From: Dermacentor variabilis
Lineage: Eukaryota > Arthropoda > Arachnida > Ixodida > Ixodidae
DNA: 64,000 bases
Assembly (NCBI RefSeq): GCF_050947875.1
Contig: NW_027460401.1
Span: 1,240,001 to 1,304,000, forward strand
Reading direction: 5' to 3'
In this document: piece by piece, positions 51,586-63,008 of the stretch
Position numbering within the stretch: the first letter of the stretch is position 1
Layout: each line of letters begins with the position of its first letter
Position numbers and translations under genes: made by a program
Notes under the pieces: model-generated
What the model was told of the DNA's origin: nothing
The model's database searches: none
Seen by the model: only the letters and a program-made list of their open reading frames with translations

Positions 51586-54194
51586 GTGCCCGGTGAACAA
51601 TTAGCATCCATTCATACGAAAATGCTCGGTCGGAAGCATCAAAGTGGTGCGTCTAAACGAAAGGTGAACTTAGAAAGAGAAGAGCTTGAAAAGAAGCTAC
51701 CAAAGATGACAAAGTACCTACTGAATGCAGCTTCTGCGGAGCAGTATGATCGCTCTACCCAGAGTCTGTGTCAAACTCCCAATAGTACTGACTGTGCTTC
51801 TGTGGAGGACTTGCCAACTCCATCACCATGGTTTCCTGGCAAGAAGCAAGGTTTGACTCATCTTGGATGTCTGGATCCTGTGAAAACGGTGCTAACCTCG
51901 GTCGTCCATATTTCTGAGCAACCGATGCTAACTGAGCCCTGTCCTGTTTCTGAGTCAGCAATGTCAGTGCTACTCGGCCGGGCCCCTGCCACAGAGCTCC
52001 AGGTGCCCGGTCCACCACGCCCAATTTCTACTACTGCTGATCAACAGGTGCCAAACCTCCCCGATGAGCATCCTACTGACGAGCACCAGGAAACAACACT
52101 CCAAGAACCGACTCACTTGTTTCCTGTCAGTTTGGCTTCAAATAATGTTCCCACCCACAAATTGTGCTTTGAGAGGACGAATGAGACAGCTTCTCGTTGT
52201 GGCAACAGAGAAGTACAGACACCCCCGCAGCAAGAGGTACATTGCGAGATTCTCCGAAGTGACCCTGCTAAGTGGCCCGACGTTATTACTGACAGCTTTC
52301 GGAGTGTATGCCTTGAGAAAGGGCCATTGTATTTTCAAGATCGGGCAGAAAATTTTTTGCCTTCCAAAAGGCAATACAAAACTCAGAAACGCTATATGTC
52401 ATCTCATCTTGCGTACGAGCGACACTGGTTAATGTACTCGGAGTCCAAAGGTTCTGTTTGCTGTTTTATGTGCAAACTATTTTCGATTTCAAGCAACCCC
52501 AGTGCTTTCACCACGCACAGCTTTTCTGATTGGAAAAGAGTAGAAGAAAAGGTTTGCGCACATGAAAATAGCGTCGAGCACCGGAACTACGTGGCAGCAT
52601 GGCTCGCCTGCTCTAACTCGAGCAGCACAATTGACAAGGAGCTGGTTAAGCATCTTGGCACTGTGACCGCCTACTGGACAGAGTTGTTGAAGTGCGTAGT
52701 CGTAGTTAAGCTTCTAGCTGAGCGCAACCTAGCGTTTAGGGGCAATGAGGAGATTTTTGGTACACCGAGAAATGGCAATTATATGGGAGTGCTTGAGGCC
52801 ATTGCCAAGTTTGATCCCTTTCTAGAGAAGCACATCAAACACTACGGGAACAAAGGAAAAGGTCACCTATCATATCTGTCAAAAACTATTTGTGATGAAT
52901 TCATCGAGCATATGGCAAAGGCTGTCAAGGAACGTCTCGTCGACGAAGTGAAACACGCAAAATACTTCCCTTTAACTGTTGATTCGACTCCAGACCTTAC
53001 TCACGTTGATCAGCTGTCAGTCGTTTTACGATACTTTTTATATGAGCAAGTGTACAAATGCTTTCTTGGATTTGTCCCAATTGAATCGCATACCGGCTTG
53101 TATCTTTTCGATACCGTGACGTCCCTCTTGAGGACCAGTGGCATCTCAATTGATGATTGTAGGGGCAAGCTTATCATAATGCAAGTAATATGTCAGAAAA
53201 ATACAAAGGACTGCAAGCTCAAATCAGACACCTGAACGAATTGGCAGTCTACGTCCCGTGTGCTGGTCATTCACTGAACTTAGTTGGCGCGTCTAGCGTT
53301 GACAGTTGCCTTGAGGCAGTCAAATTTTTCACTGTAATTCAGAGACTGTATGTGTTCTTTGCTGCCTCACCTAAGCGATGGAGGTATTTAGTAAAGCAAT
53401 GAAGGGGGCTAGTTGGTGAATGTTCATGGTTATATTGCGCTTAGTTTACAGTGACGATATTAGGGACGATTAGGAATTCTTTGCGACCAGTCTTTGATAC
53501 CTTGGAAGAGAGAGCACGCACACTAAGTACCAATCAATGTTATTAGAATGAGGGCAAACGCATCGCTTTGAGTAAGCACCCGTACGGAAAAAGCGATAGT
53601 GCGCTACAAGGTAGAAAAAAGTTTATCCTAAAGACCTACAATGTTGTACTTGACAGTCTAGGCTCTGCTTTGCGATTGCAAAAGGCTACCTACACTGAAC
53701 TCTGCGAAAGGTTCGGATTCTTAAAATTGCTGACAGAAGTTGGGAGCGAGGCCTCTCTGGCACAGCAGGCTGAGAAGTTGGTGAAAACCTACAAAAATGA
53801 TTTGAACCCAGCATTTTCCACTGAAATCGTTCAGTTTGCGAACTTTCTGCACAACTCTGTGTGCCAGGACACGAGTTTCCTGGGAATAATGAAGTTGCTG
53901 CACAAAAGAAAGTTTATTGATGTGTTTCCGAACCTTTGTTTTGCTTTGCGAATGTACTTAATCATACCCGTGGCAGACTGTGAGACCGAACGATCGTTTT
54001 CCAAGTTGTCGCTGATAAAAAATCGCCTTTGTTCGAGCCTCCTTGACGACACGGTGAACTCGCTTGCTATCATGTCCCTTGAAAGCGACCTCCTCCGCGA
54101 TCTTTCCTTCGAACAGACTACGTATATCCGATTTCACCAAAGCGAAGGCGCGAAAGATGCTATTTTAAAAGAGGACTGTTTGCGCTATACATGA
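51586..54194 (+). pseudogene. hAT transposase (TTF-type zinc finger, DUF4371-like), frameshifted and internally deleted
   Basis: An open frame of 549 codons (51586-53235) has a low-complexity N-terminus, then a TTF-type zinc-finger segment (YMSSHLAYERHWLMYSESKG, CCFMCKLFS, H...H) near residues 260-330, and the catalytic-core start (FPLTVDSTPDLTHVDQLSVV). A one-base loss in a G run near 53163 shifts the frame to NASNMSEKYKGLQAQ and PCAGHSLNLVG. At about 53402 the protein stops where a Penelope-terminus fragment lies, and a central portion is missing. The C-terminus (53568-54194) has the hAT dimerisation block ETERSFSKLSLIKNRLCSSL. The order and motifs are standard for this hAT group. Start could be 51586 or the ATG at 51622. 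Confidence 0.9.
53402..53470 (-). repeat. Penelope-terminus fragment inside the hAT transposase
   Basis: The sequence AGGGGGCTAGTTGG, then GGTTATATTGCGCTTAGTTT and CGATATTA matches the terminus of hairpin insertion 2 (12990-13232). It marks the place where the transposase loses its central portion. Confidence 0.75.
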
Positions 54195-54404
54195 ATAGTT
54201 GCAATAATTTCATTGTGCCGCCTCCCAGCCTCCACGTTGCCATTGAAACGCTTGGGCAGTGTAATTCAAGATATGCAAACCTTCGTTGTTCGTCTCTTGT
54301 TTGCTCTTCTTGTGGTATTTAACATGCTTATAAAGAACTGTATTTCTGTTGTTTTTGATAGTGCCACAATTATTTGGTGTCGTCCTTGCTAGTCTTACCT
54401 TTGA

Positions 54405-55112
54405 GAGGAAGCTTTAGCTCGGGCCCAACTCCGACGCGGCCAATTCAAATACATGTAAAACGCAAAAACGTTTTTCCGAGATAACCCCTGGACCCATTTA
54501 ATGAAATTTGTTGCATTTGAGAGAGAAAGTTAAATTCTAGTGACTGTTGGAAGTGGAATTTCGATTTAGGGCCTGAATTTTGTTACAAGAATTTCAAAAA
54601 TTTGGAAGTTCGAAAAAAATAGAAGCACGAAGTTTAAAAATTCATAGCTCTGCATCAAGAACAGATATTGTGGTTCTGTGAACGGCATCCATTAGATCAT
54701 TGAAAGCAGACAAATTTGATATGTCATTTTACATATTACATGAATTTTTTTACGTTGCTTACAAGGGTTCTGCAAAAGCTGTATTTACATGTTATTAAAT
54801 TTTTTAGGATTCATGTGTAACATATCAATTTTGTCCGCTTGAGATGTACTATCAAATGCAATTCACAAAATTGTGGTGTCGTTTTTCGTTAATGAGCAAC
54901 AGAGTTGTTAACTTCATAGTTTCGTTTATTTTGCCAATTTTTAATAAAAAATTTACGACCAAAATCGAAAATTCGAAACCAACAGTCACTAGATTTTAAG
55001 TTTTTCTTTTAAATGCAACAAACCTCATCAAATTTGGTGCAGTGGTTGCCAAGAAAAGCGAATTCTCCTTTTACATGTATTTAGATAGGAGCACCCGAGC
55101 TAAAGCTTCCTC
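54405..55112. mobile_element. Foldback/MITE-type element with long inverted ends, TTAA-like flanks
   Basis: About 708 bp with ends GAGGAAGCTTTAGCTCGGG in inverted orientation, followed by imperfect inverted similarity over at least 150 bp (ATACATGTAAAA, TTTGTTGCATTT, TAGTGACTGTTGG on both arms). The left flank is TTGA (54401-54404) and the right TTAA (55113-55116), suggesting a TTAA target as used by piggyBac-type elements. No coding capacity. It lies between the hAT transposase and the right hAT end. Confidence 0.72.
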
Positions 55113-55887
55113 TTAACGAAAATATTTTCAAATAATGTTTTGTAATTACAGTTGGTAATTTTCATCTGTACTCTAGTGCATTTTGATGGTGTTTGTATTG
55201 CCTTAAGTATTGTATATATCTATTGCATATTTATAGAGTAACATGTATAACGATTACTGCAGTCTAATGCTTGAATTTTAATAAAGAATGTTTTGGATAC
55301 AATCAGGCGTCTCCTCACGGGATTAAACTTAGTGATGCAAACAAAGCCTAGCTTCAGAAGGATCGACATCTGAGCTGTGTTGTCTTTCATACGTTCTGGT
55401 TCGTCTCGAGTGCACTAAACTTTTCCTTAAAGCCTAGCTTTTGCTGAAAACAGAATGCAGACTATTCACAAAGTGAACATATGTGATGGTGTTTACAACA
55501 GCACGCATTTCAAGCAAGTTTTGTTGTTTTCCTTATAATAATAACAATAATAATAATCCCACTGATCTCACTTCATTCTTTTTAATTTGGTGGAATTAAA
55601 ATGAAACATGGCATATTTCCAGTATCGTAGCAGGCGACAGGTATAGGGAAAGGGGGGCCTGCATGCGCATGGCCCCCATTTTTCTTAATCCGGCCCTGGC
55701 ATAAGTCTAACAACTTTTGTAAACTTGTTGAGGAATTAGAGCGCACTTGCACAATGATGTACTTGGCTTTTGAGCTGTGTCAACTGGTAAATAGGCATGT
55801 TTTTCCAAGAATAAACTTTAGTTTGGAGTAGAACTCATCCTGTCTGGTTTTCCTTCTTGTGTCCTTGTCTATTGTGCTTTAAGTCAA

Positions 55888-56384
55888 GTGCTAAGTCTTA
55901 CAAACTCGCCCAAATTTCAGTTCTTGTCAGCAGAACACTCTAGGACATCATGCTTCAGGTGATTTAGAGTGTATCAGTAGAGTGCAATCAGTACACACTC
56001 CTTTACCTACAAGTGCTTGCAGTAGCCGTCACCAAGTGATTGTTACTTCACATTTTTCCTGACAAACTCAGTAAATGGTTAGTTCCAGTAAATTGCTGCT
56101 GGCTTAGCATTCTGCTCTTTTGAAAATGTGTGCCAACTTAAGGGTTAAACAGATCTAGGGCGAGCCCCGTAAAAATGCTTCACTGAAACACCTACAATGC
56201 AGCAAGCATTTTGCAGGAGAGTAAAACATATTTCTATATCAACTTTTACATATCACTGTTATATGTGAAATGTAAGATGGTACATACAGTGTGCATCTGA
56301 TGATGTACCAGTGTTTTGAGTACTTCTCATGGGCTATATTTCTTTTAAAATATATGTGTAAGCATGCCAACATTGCATACATAC
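55888..56384. other. Intron, nothing recognised
   Basis: AT-rich sequence between the Penelope/hAT nest and the possible 30-nt exon. Confidence 0.4.
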
Positions 56385-56414
56385 CTAACACAGCATTCAG
56401 TGGTGCTGAAGTTT
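56385..56414 (-). CDS. Possible 30-nt exon of the NF-kappa-B/Relish-like gene
   Basis: On the minus strand a 30-nt segment lies between a good acceptor (pyrimidine-rich tract, then TTTACAG) and a good donor (G|GTATGT). It begins with two bases completing a codon and ends with one base of the next, reading roughly T-S-A-P-L-N-A-V-L. Its end phase matches the start of the 43.3-kb exon, where the joined codon would be GGG. No homology identifies it alone; the case rests on splice signals, phase and position upstream of recognised exons of the same gene. It could be a chance match, because short open segments with splice-like borders are common in AT-rich intron. Confidence 0.4.
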
Positions 56415-58009
56415 CTGTAAATAGAGAAAAGAACACAGTCTTGCAGCAAAGGTTTTAATTTCTGCCAGAATACCTGCTGCTTCTCAAGGTGCTCTTTAAT
56501 GACCGGAGGCAACAAAAATAAAAATATTTAGCTAACAAAGTGCTTGGTGTATTTAGCTACTAAATGCAAGCTTGATGGAATTGTGTACAAGCATGCTGCA
56601 TCTTATTATTTGACTCATTGATTATTTTAATGATCTGATTATCTGAATGTCAGCATTAACACCCACCTTAGGATAAGTAGTCTATTACAATATCTTATCA
56701 GCATGCTCGCTCCCGTTTTCCAGCGTATCTGTTTCTCAACTGTTTTTTCGACATGCTATCTTTGGCAAGAACCACTAGCCCATAGGAAGACACCGACACA
56801 TGAGAACAGACTCTGGTTTTGTGCATATAGATGAATGAGCGTAGTGAGACCACAGGCTCATCGAACCATACACATATGCAAAATCATTAATTCTTGCAAC
56901 AACAGAAAAATGGGGCGTGCAAATGTAAAGCGGTACCTTGCTGATGGGGCCGCTTTGCAACTGCAGCATCCCACCTGCTTTGATTCGCTCAGAGAAAGGT
57001 CATACATTCTCTGGTTAAAAGGTGAGTTAAAAGGTGAGAATGCATCAGTGGAATATTGCTGCTACAAAATATGACCTTGTAACTATTATTTTTCCTTGAA
57101 TTACATTTTGTTATCATTTTGTTGTGCTGAGTGGCCAAATCTCGCAGTAAAACTGAGGTGGCGAGTGAACAATAGCATATGAAATGAATGGGCAAATAAA
57201 TGTACAAATATCTGGGCACATAACAACAACCGCAAATATGGTGGCTAGAAGCATCACCACACCTCGTACAGAACCAATAGTCATGTGCCAATGATGTCAA
57301 AGTGGTACCTTAAGGGATGTTGATGGGAGGTTAGTTAACATCCAGTAGATGAAATTGCAGTTATTACTATCACAACATAGATAAAATAAACCAGCATCCT
57401 GTACTGGCAACAGCAGCTTTGGTGCCATTTTAGAGCCACTTTACTCTGCATGAGAACTGTGCAGAAACCTGGGTATATGTTACAATTTGGTGGCAAGATG
57501 TCGCCAGGTGTCAACCAAATGACTGCGCCAAAGACAAGGCTGACCTATAGCCTGCAGTATTACAGTATTGTCTAAACTACCTGCTTAGAACCCACACAGT
57601 GGTCAGTATATTACCAAAATAAAACCAATTTACCAACATGACTAACTACTTAATTGACAATTTTGCATTTTGGATTCAATTCCACACACTTGCCTACACA
57701 GTGGTACCATTTAGAGCAGATGAGTAGCAAATGGCGAAAATTTAAATTTGTTGCAGATGAACTCACTTCTCAGCGCAAACAGCACTGCTGTTCCAGCTGT
57801 GAAATTGTGTTTCTGTGAAACATGTCCTCAAGTGGACAAAATTTATGGAACTTAATGGAAAAATTTACTCTCTGCCTGAAATGTGTGCCACAGCCTCAGT
57901 GAAACAGAAGTCTACCTGTTGACCGAAGTCATTAGAACTGAGCTACCAATATTCAAAATCCTGTTTGTTGTGTATTCCATCGCCATCATCCACACACACA
58001 GGGTTTGTA
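56415..58009. other. Intron, nothing recognised
   Basis: I searched the minus strand for Rel-homology exons and saw none. No repeat termini were found. Confidence 0.4.
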
Positions 58010-58460
58010 CAGCCCATTCGACTCAAAATTCAAGGACAATTCAATCGTATCATAAGAAGCCAACAAACAAGGTCACCAAGGACAACACAGGGGAAATTGC
58101 TTGTACTTACAAACTGAAATAAAGAAATTATAAATTAACGAAATTGAAAGTGGATGAAGAAACAGCCTGCCACAAGTGGGGAACGATCCCACGGCTTTGC
58201 ATTACGCGTGCGATGCTCTACCGAGGCGCTGTCTTCCTATCCACTTTCTGGGTTATTTATGTGTTGCTACTGCAACTAACCCTGGGAGTGTTAGCCTGCG
58301 CAACACTCACAAACCTTGGTGGCGGATGCATCCTTTCTGCCACAGGTGTCACGAGTATGTGATCTTTTTGGCTGAAGGCAACTGGTCAAAAAACCCACAC
58401 GTGCTAACTGAAGGCATCAATGTTGCCGGTTTCAAGACCCTTGTTTTGCAATGAACCAGA
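58010..58460 (-). mobile_element. SINE family T copy, minus strand
   Basis: Reverse-complemented, it matches the 12.7-13.6 kb copy: GAAACCGGCAACATTGATGCC, AAAAAGATCACATACTCG, a degraded tRNA-like part (GGTAGAGCATCGCACGCG) and a tail with TTGTTGGCTTCTTATGAT. Unlike that copy it is not interrupted by hairpins, so it shows the pre-insertion state. Confidence 0.78.
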
Positions 58461-58468
58461 AGAAAGGG

Positions 58469-58722
58469 AAACACTTATGCCTTCAGGTAGCATGTGTGCG
58501 TTTACTGACCAGTTGCCTTTACCCAAAAAGATCACATACTCGAGACATGTGTAGCAGAAAGGATATTCTACATATTTGGATGTCCCCCCTCCCACTTTAT
58601 TTCAATTAGTAAATACAAGTAATTTCCCCTGTGTTGTACTTGGTGTCTTTGTTTGTTGGCTTCTTATGATATGATTAATGAAAATCTGGCCTCTGGATAA
58701 ATTCCCTTTCTTCTCGTTCAAG
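58469..58722 (+). repeat. SINE family T partial copy, plus strand
   Basis: It lacks the tRNA-like head but has the 5' block (TGCCTTCAGGTAGCATGTG) and the tail (AAGTAATTTCCCCTGTG, TTGTTGGCTTCTTATGATAT). It lies next to the minus-strand copy, forming an inverted pair. Confidence 0.75.
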
Positions 58723-59050
58723 GACAATTCATGGATTTTAAGGATGCTGAAGGCCAAAATTCAAGGAGGGGTAAGCGAACCTTATTTATACACATACACT
58801 GAAAAAAAATTGAAATCTCCTTCTCATTGGAATCTTCTTGAATTGGAATCTCCTTCTCAGCTGCAATTTCTTGCAGCTAAGCAGCTGCCGAGTTGGCCAC
58901 ATGCATCGAGCTTTTCAGGCTGCTTTTCCAGGTTGACTTTCTAAGTGTAATGATTTCAATTACCTTGTGGCATTATGGTTAGTAGTGTCCGACTTAAGCC
59001 CCCAAATTAAGATATAGATCACTATATATAGGTATATAAGATATAAGGGT

Positions 59051-59123
59051 GCAGCGGTGGCGTAGAGGTAGAGTATCCGCCTCGCATGCATGAGGACCGC
59101 GGTTAAAATCCCGGTGCCGCGCA
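59051..59123 (+). ncRNA. tRNA-like 5' head of RTE-B
   Basis: The counterpart of 28205-28277. It has an A-box-like TGGCGTAGAGG, while the B-box has decayed to GGTTAAAATCC. It begins five bases inside the target duplication, which shows that the tRNA-like sequence is the 5' end of the LINE and not a neighbouring gene. Confidence 0.8.
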
Positions 59124-59427
59124 ATTTTCCACCGCATTAAAAGAAAAAAGATCCGCGTGTTTATAAAATTGCATAAACAGGCCTGGAGTGCGGCCTGATC
59201 CCGGTGACCAGAACCAGTAATGCACTCCCTCACCAGAGCAAGATTGGCCACCATCGTGCAGTACTTGGCCACAACTTCCTATATGAATACAACAATCAAA
59301 CCACAGCCTTCAGTCCCCAGCGGCTGCAAAGCAACTGAACCACAACGGCGGTCAGACCTGCGACGCAGCAGAGGGTGCTAAGAATACCTGGGTCCGAAAA
59401 GGCCGCCATTGGAATCTGAACCTGGCA

Positions 59428-62150
59428 ATGTTTAACGCTAGAACATTATCTAGTGAGGCGAGTCTAGCAGTGCTATTGGAGGAATTAGAGGACAGTAAAT
59501 GGGATATAATAGGGCTCAGTGAAGTTAGGAGGACAAAAGAAGCATATACAGTGCTAAAAAGCGGGCACCTCCTGTGCTACTGGGGCTTAGCGGAGAGACG
59601 AGAACTAGGAGCTGGATTCCTGATTAATAAGAATATAGCTGATAACATACAGGAATTCTATAGCATTAACGAGAGGGTGGCAGGTCTTGTTGTGAAACTC
59701 AATAAGAGGTACAAATTGAAGGTCGTACAGGTCTACGCCCCTACATCCAGTCATGGTGACCAAAAAGTCTAAAGCTTCTATGAAGACGTGGAATTGCCAA
59801 TGGGTGAAGTCAAAACAAAATACACTATACTGATGAGTGACTTCAATGCCAAGGTAGGCAAGAAGCAGGCTGGAGACGAACCAGTGGGGGAATATGGCAT
59901 AGGCTCTAGAAATAGCAGGAGAGAGTTATTAGTAGAGTTTGCAGAACAGAATAATATGCGGATAATGAATACCTTCTTCCGCAAGCGGGATAGCCGAAAG
60001 TGGACATGGTGGAGCAAGAATGGCGAGACTAGAAATGAAATGGACTTTATACTGTGCGCTAACCCTGGCATCATACAAGATGTGAACGTGCTGGGCAAAG
60101 TGCGCTGCAGTGACCATAGGATGGTAAGAACACGAATTAGCCTAGACCTGAGGAGGGAACGAAAGAAATTGGTACATAAGAAGCCGATCAATGAGTTAGC
60201 GGTAAGAGGGAAAATAGAGGAATTGCGGATCAAGCTACAGAACAGGAAGGCTTTAACTCCGGAAGAGGACCTTAGTGTTGAAGCAATGAACAAAAATCTT
60301 ATGGACATCATTAAGGAGTGCGCAATAGAAGTAAATGGTAACTCCATTAGACAGGGTACCAGTAAGCTATCGCAGGAGACGAAAGATCTGATCAAGAAAC
60401 GTCAATGTATGAAAGCCTCTAACCCTACAGCTAGAATAGAATTGGCAAAACTTTCCAAGTTAATCAACAAGCATAAGACAGCTGACATAAGGAAGTATAA
60501 TATGGATAGAATTGAACATGCTCTCAGGAAAGGAGGAAGCCTAAAAGCAGTGAAGAAGAAACTAGCAATAGAGAAGAATCAGATGTATGCGTTAAGAGAC
60601 AAAGCCGGTAATATAATTACTAATATGGATGAGATAGTTCAAGTGGCTGAGGAGTTCTATAGAGATTTATACAGTACCAGAGGCACCCACGACGATAATG
60701 GAAGAGAGAGTGGTGTAGAGCAATTTGAAATCCCACAAGTAATGCCGGAAGAAGTAAAGAAAGCCTTGGGAGCTATGCAAAGGGGGAAGGCAGCTGGGGA
60801 GGATCAGGTAACAGCAGATTTGTTGAAGGATGGTGGGCAGATTGTTCTAGAAAAACTGGCCACCCTGTTTATGCAATGCCTCATGACTTCAAGCGTACCA
60901 GAATCTTGGAACAACGCTAACATAATCCTAATCCATAAGAAAGGGGATGGCAAAGACTCGAAAAATTATAGACCGATAAGCTCACTGTCTGTTGCCTACA
61001 AAGTATTTGCTAAGGTAATTGCAAATAGAATCAGAAACACCTTAGACATCTGTCAACCAAAGGACCAGGCAGGATTACATAATGGCTACTCAACAATAGA
61101 CCATATTCACACTATCAACCAGGTGATAGAGAAATGTGCAGAATATAACCAACCTTTATATTTAGCTTTTATTGATTGCGAGAAAGTGTTTGATTCAGTC
61201 GAAGCTTCAGCAGTCATGGAAGCATTACGGAATCAGGGTGTAGACGAGCCGTATGTAAAAATACGGAAAGATATCTATAGTACCTTCACATCCACCGTAG
61301 TCCTCCATAAAAAAAGAAACAAAATCCCAATAAAGAAAGACGTCAGGCAGGGAGATACGATCTCTCCAATGCTATTCACAGCGTGTTTACAGCAGGTATT
61401 CAGAGACCTGGATTGGGAAGAATTGGGGATAAGAGTCAATGGAGAATACCTTAGTAACTTGCGATTCGCTGATGATATTGCCTTGCTTAGTAACTCAGGG
61501 GACCAACTGCAATGCATGCTCACTGACCTGGAGAGGCAAAGCAGAAGGGTGGGTCTAAAAATTAATCTGCAGAAAACTAAAGTAATGTTTAGCAGTCTCG
61601 GAAGAGAAGAGCAGTTTACGATAGGTAGTGAGGCACTGGAAGTGGTAAGGGAACACATCTACTTAGGGCAGGTAGTGATCGCGGATCCAGATCATGAGAC
61701 GGAAATAATCAGAAGAATAAGAATGGGCTTGGGTGCGTTTGGCAGGCATTTTCAGATCATGAACAGCAGGTTGCCATTATCCCTCAAGAGAAAAGTCTAT
61801 AACAGCTGTGTCTTACCAGTACTCACGTACGGGGCAGAAACCTGGAGGCTTACGAAAAGGGTTCTACTTAAATTGAGGACGACGCAACGAGCTATGGAAA
61901 GATGAATGATGGGTGTAACATTAAGGGATAAGAAAAGAGCAGATTGGGTGAGGGAAGAAACGCGAGTTAATGACATCTTAGTTGAAATCAAGAAAAAGAA
62001 ACGGGCATGCGCAGAACATGTAATGAGTAGGGAAGATAATTGATGGTCATTAAGGGTTACAGACTGAATTCCAAGGGAAGGGAAGCGTAGCAGGGGGCGG
62101 CAGAAAGTTGGGTGGGCGGATGACATTAACACGTTTGCAGGCATGGCATG
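59428..62150 (+). pseudogene. RTE-B endonuclease/reverse transcriptase polyprotein with in-frame stops
   Basis: One frame runs from ATG at 59428 (MFNARTLSSEASLAVLLEEL) to about 62150, broken by TAA at 59770-59772, TGA at 61903-61905 and two further stops near 62.05 kb. AP endonuclease blocks: DIIGLSEVR, VQVYAPTSS, ILMSDFNAKVG, CSDHRMVRTRI. Reverse transcriptase blocks: ANIILIHKKGD, NYRPISSLSVAYKVFAKVI, LAFIDCEKVFDSV, VRQGDTISPMLF and the intact catalytic LRFADDIALLSN near 61.46 kb. The C-terminus has VLTYGAETW and GRQKVGWADDI. These motifs and the short GAT tail place it in the RTE clade. Between TAA and the third block it keeps frame, so about 705 codons are uninterrupted. Confidence 0.93.
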
Positions 62151-62238
62151 GCCCCAATTAGTACATGACCGGGGTTGTTGGAGAAGTAAGGCCTGCAGTG
62201 GGCGTAACCAGGCTGATCATGATGATGATGAAGATATA

Positions 62239-63008
62239 GGTCATGTTCAAGCAGAATGGCTGAAACTTGCTTTCCACCATGCCTTTATAAAGCCTAGGGC
62301 TCTAAGATGGAACCATGATGGCTTCGGTGTGAACCAACTAGCAAAACAAAATGGTGACACAGCTTGGTCACTTGATCTGGCTTTGTCTAGCTCCACAATG
62401 GCAACAGTGATTAAAACAAGCCTGCCTTTGGTGGCTGTAGACATGCTGCATTGCAATTTTTCAGTGATACTCTTAAAAGAAAATATCTAGAATTGTTTCC
62501 CAATAGAAAGTTTAAAAGAAAATAAGTTCTAGGCAAAGTTTATTACTCTGAATGTTCAAAAGGCACCCGCAACCCTAGTTTTCAAGGAATCCAAGAAGTA
62601 CACTTATGTTCAAGCAGTTCTGAGGGCCCTTGGATCTGCTTTTCTAAATTCAAGTTTTTCCAAGGTTTTCAAGGACGTGTATGAATCCCGGCTCTGTAGT
62701 AACAACGCCCTGACCAGTGCTAACTGTGCAGCAAATTGTGTCCTTTGCATGTCCAGGAGGCTGGTTGCAGTGCTCTGCCTGCTTTTAATGACAGTTGACA
62801 AAATTGGCCTTTTTCTCATTTCCTTCATAGTCCGTTTTCATTGTATGGTTGCAACTTAATAAAATATTGAGCCCCTTGGCCCTCCTTATTCTTCTTGCTC
62901 AGTGCAACACTTGTACCACGTTGCAAACAGACGTGAAGGCAGCGCACCAGCATCAACACACGTAGCATGCATGACAAGCAGATGGTATACATTCATAAGT
63001 TTCACCTG
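62239..63008. repeat. Spacer with a SINE family T tail remnant
   Basis: Mostly unrecognised. Near 62.85-62.91 kb it holds AATAAAATATTGAGCCCCTTGG and CTTATTCTTCTTGCTC, which resembles the SINE family T tail. Confidence 0.45.

Larger units (their letters stand above)
50303..55698 (+). mobile_element. hAT-superfamily DNA transposon, non-autonomous through decay
   Basis: The ends read AAGCGCTGGATTAAG (50303) and, reverse-complemented at 55698, CAGGGCCGGATTAAG, matching at the GGATTAAG core. The flanking 8-mers GCATAGCC and GCATAAGT agree in the first five bases, consistent with a worn 8-bp hAT target duplication. It holds a hAT transposase pseudogene (51586-54194), a possible promoter and a foldback element (54405-55112). 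Confidence 0.8.
49062..55887 (+). mobile_element. Penelope-like element with long inverted termini, hosting a hAT element
   Basis: The left arm (from TTGACTTAAAGCGCAATTAAC at 49062 to about 49.43 kb) is the inverted complement of the right arm (about 50.14-50.30 kb continuing at 55699-55887, ending TTTAAGTCAA). Shared inner blocks include GGACACAAGAAGGAAAACC and GCTCTGGCTCGGGCCTTTAT. Between them is a decayed Penelope coding end (49530-50205). The hAT element at 50303-55698 splits the right arm. Without it the Penelope copy is about 1.43 kb. Confidence 0.82.
59038..62238 (+). mobile_element. RTE-B: full-length RTE-clade LINE with target duplication
   Basis: The element (59046-62230) is flanked by AAGATATA at 59038-59045 and 62231-62238. 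It starts five bases before a tRNA-like head, continues with a 5' untranslated region of about 300 bp and one long coding frame, and ends with a short (GAT)n-type tail, as RTE elements do. It is antisense to the Relish-like gene. Stops in the frame make it inactive. Confidence 0.93.
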
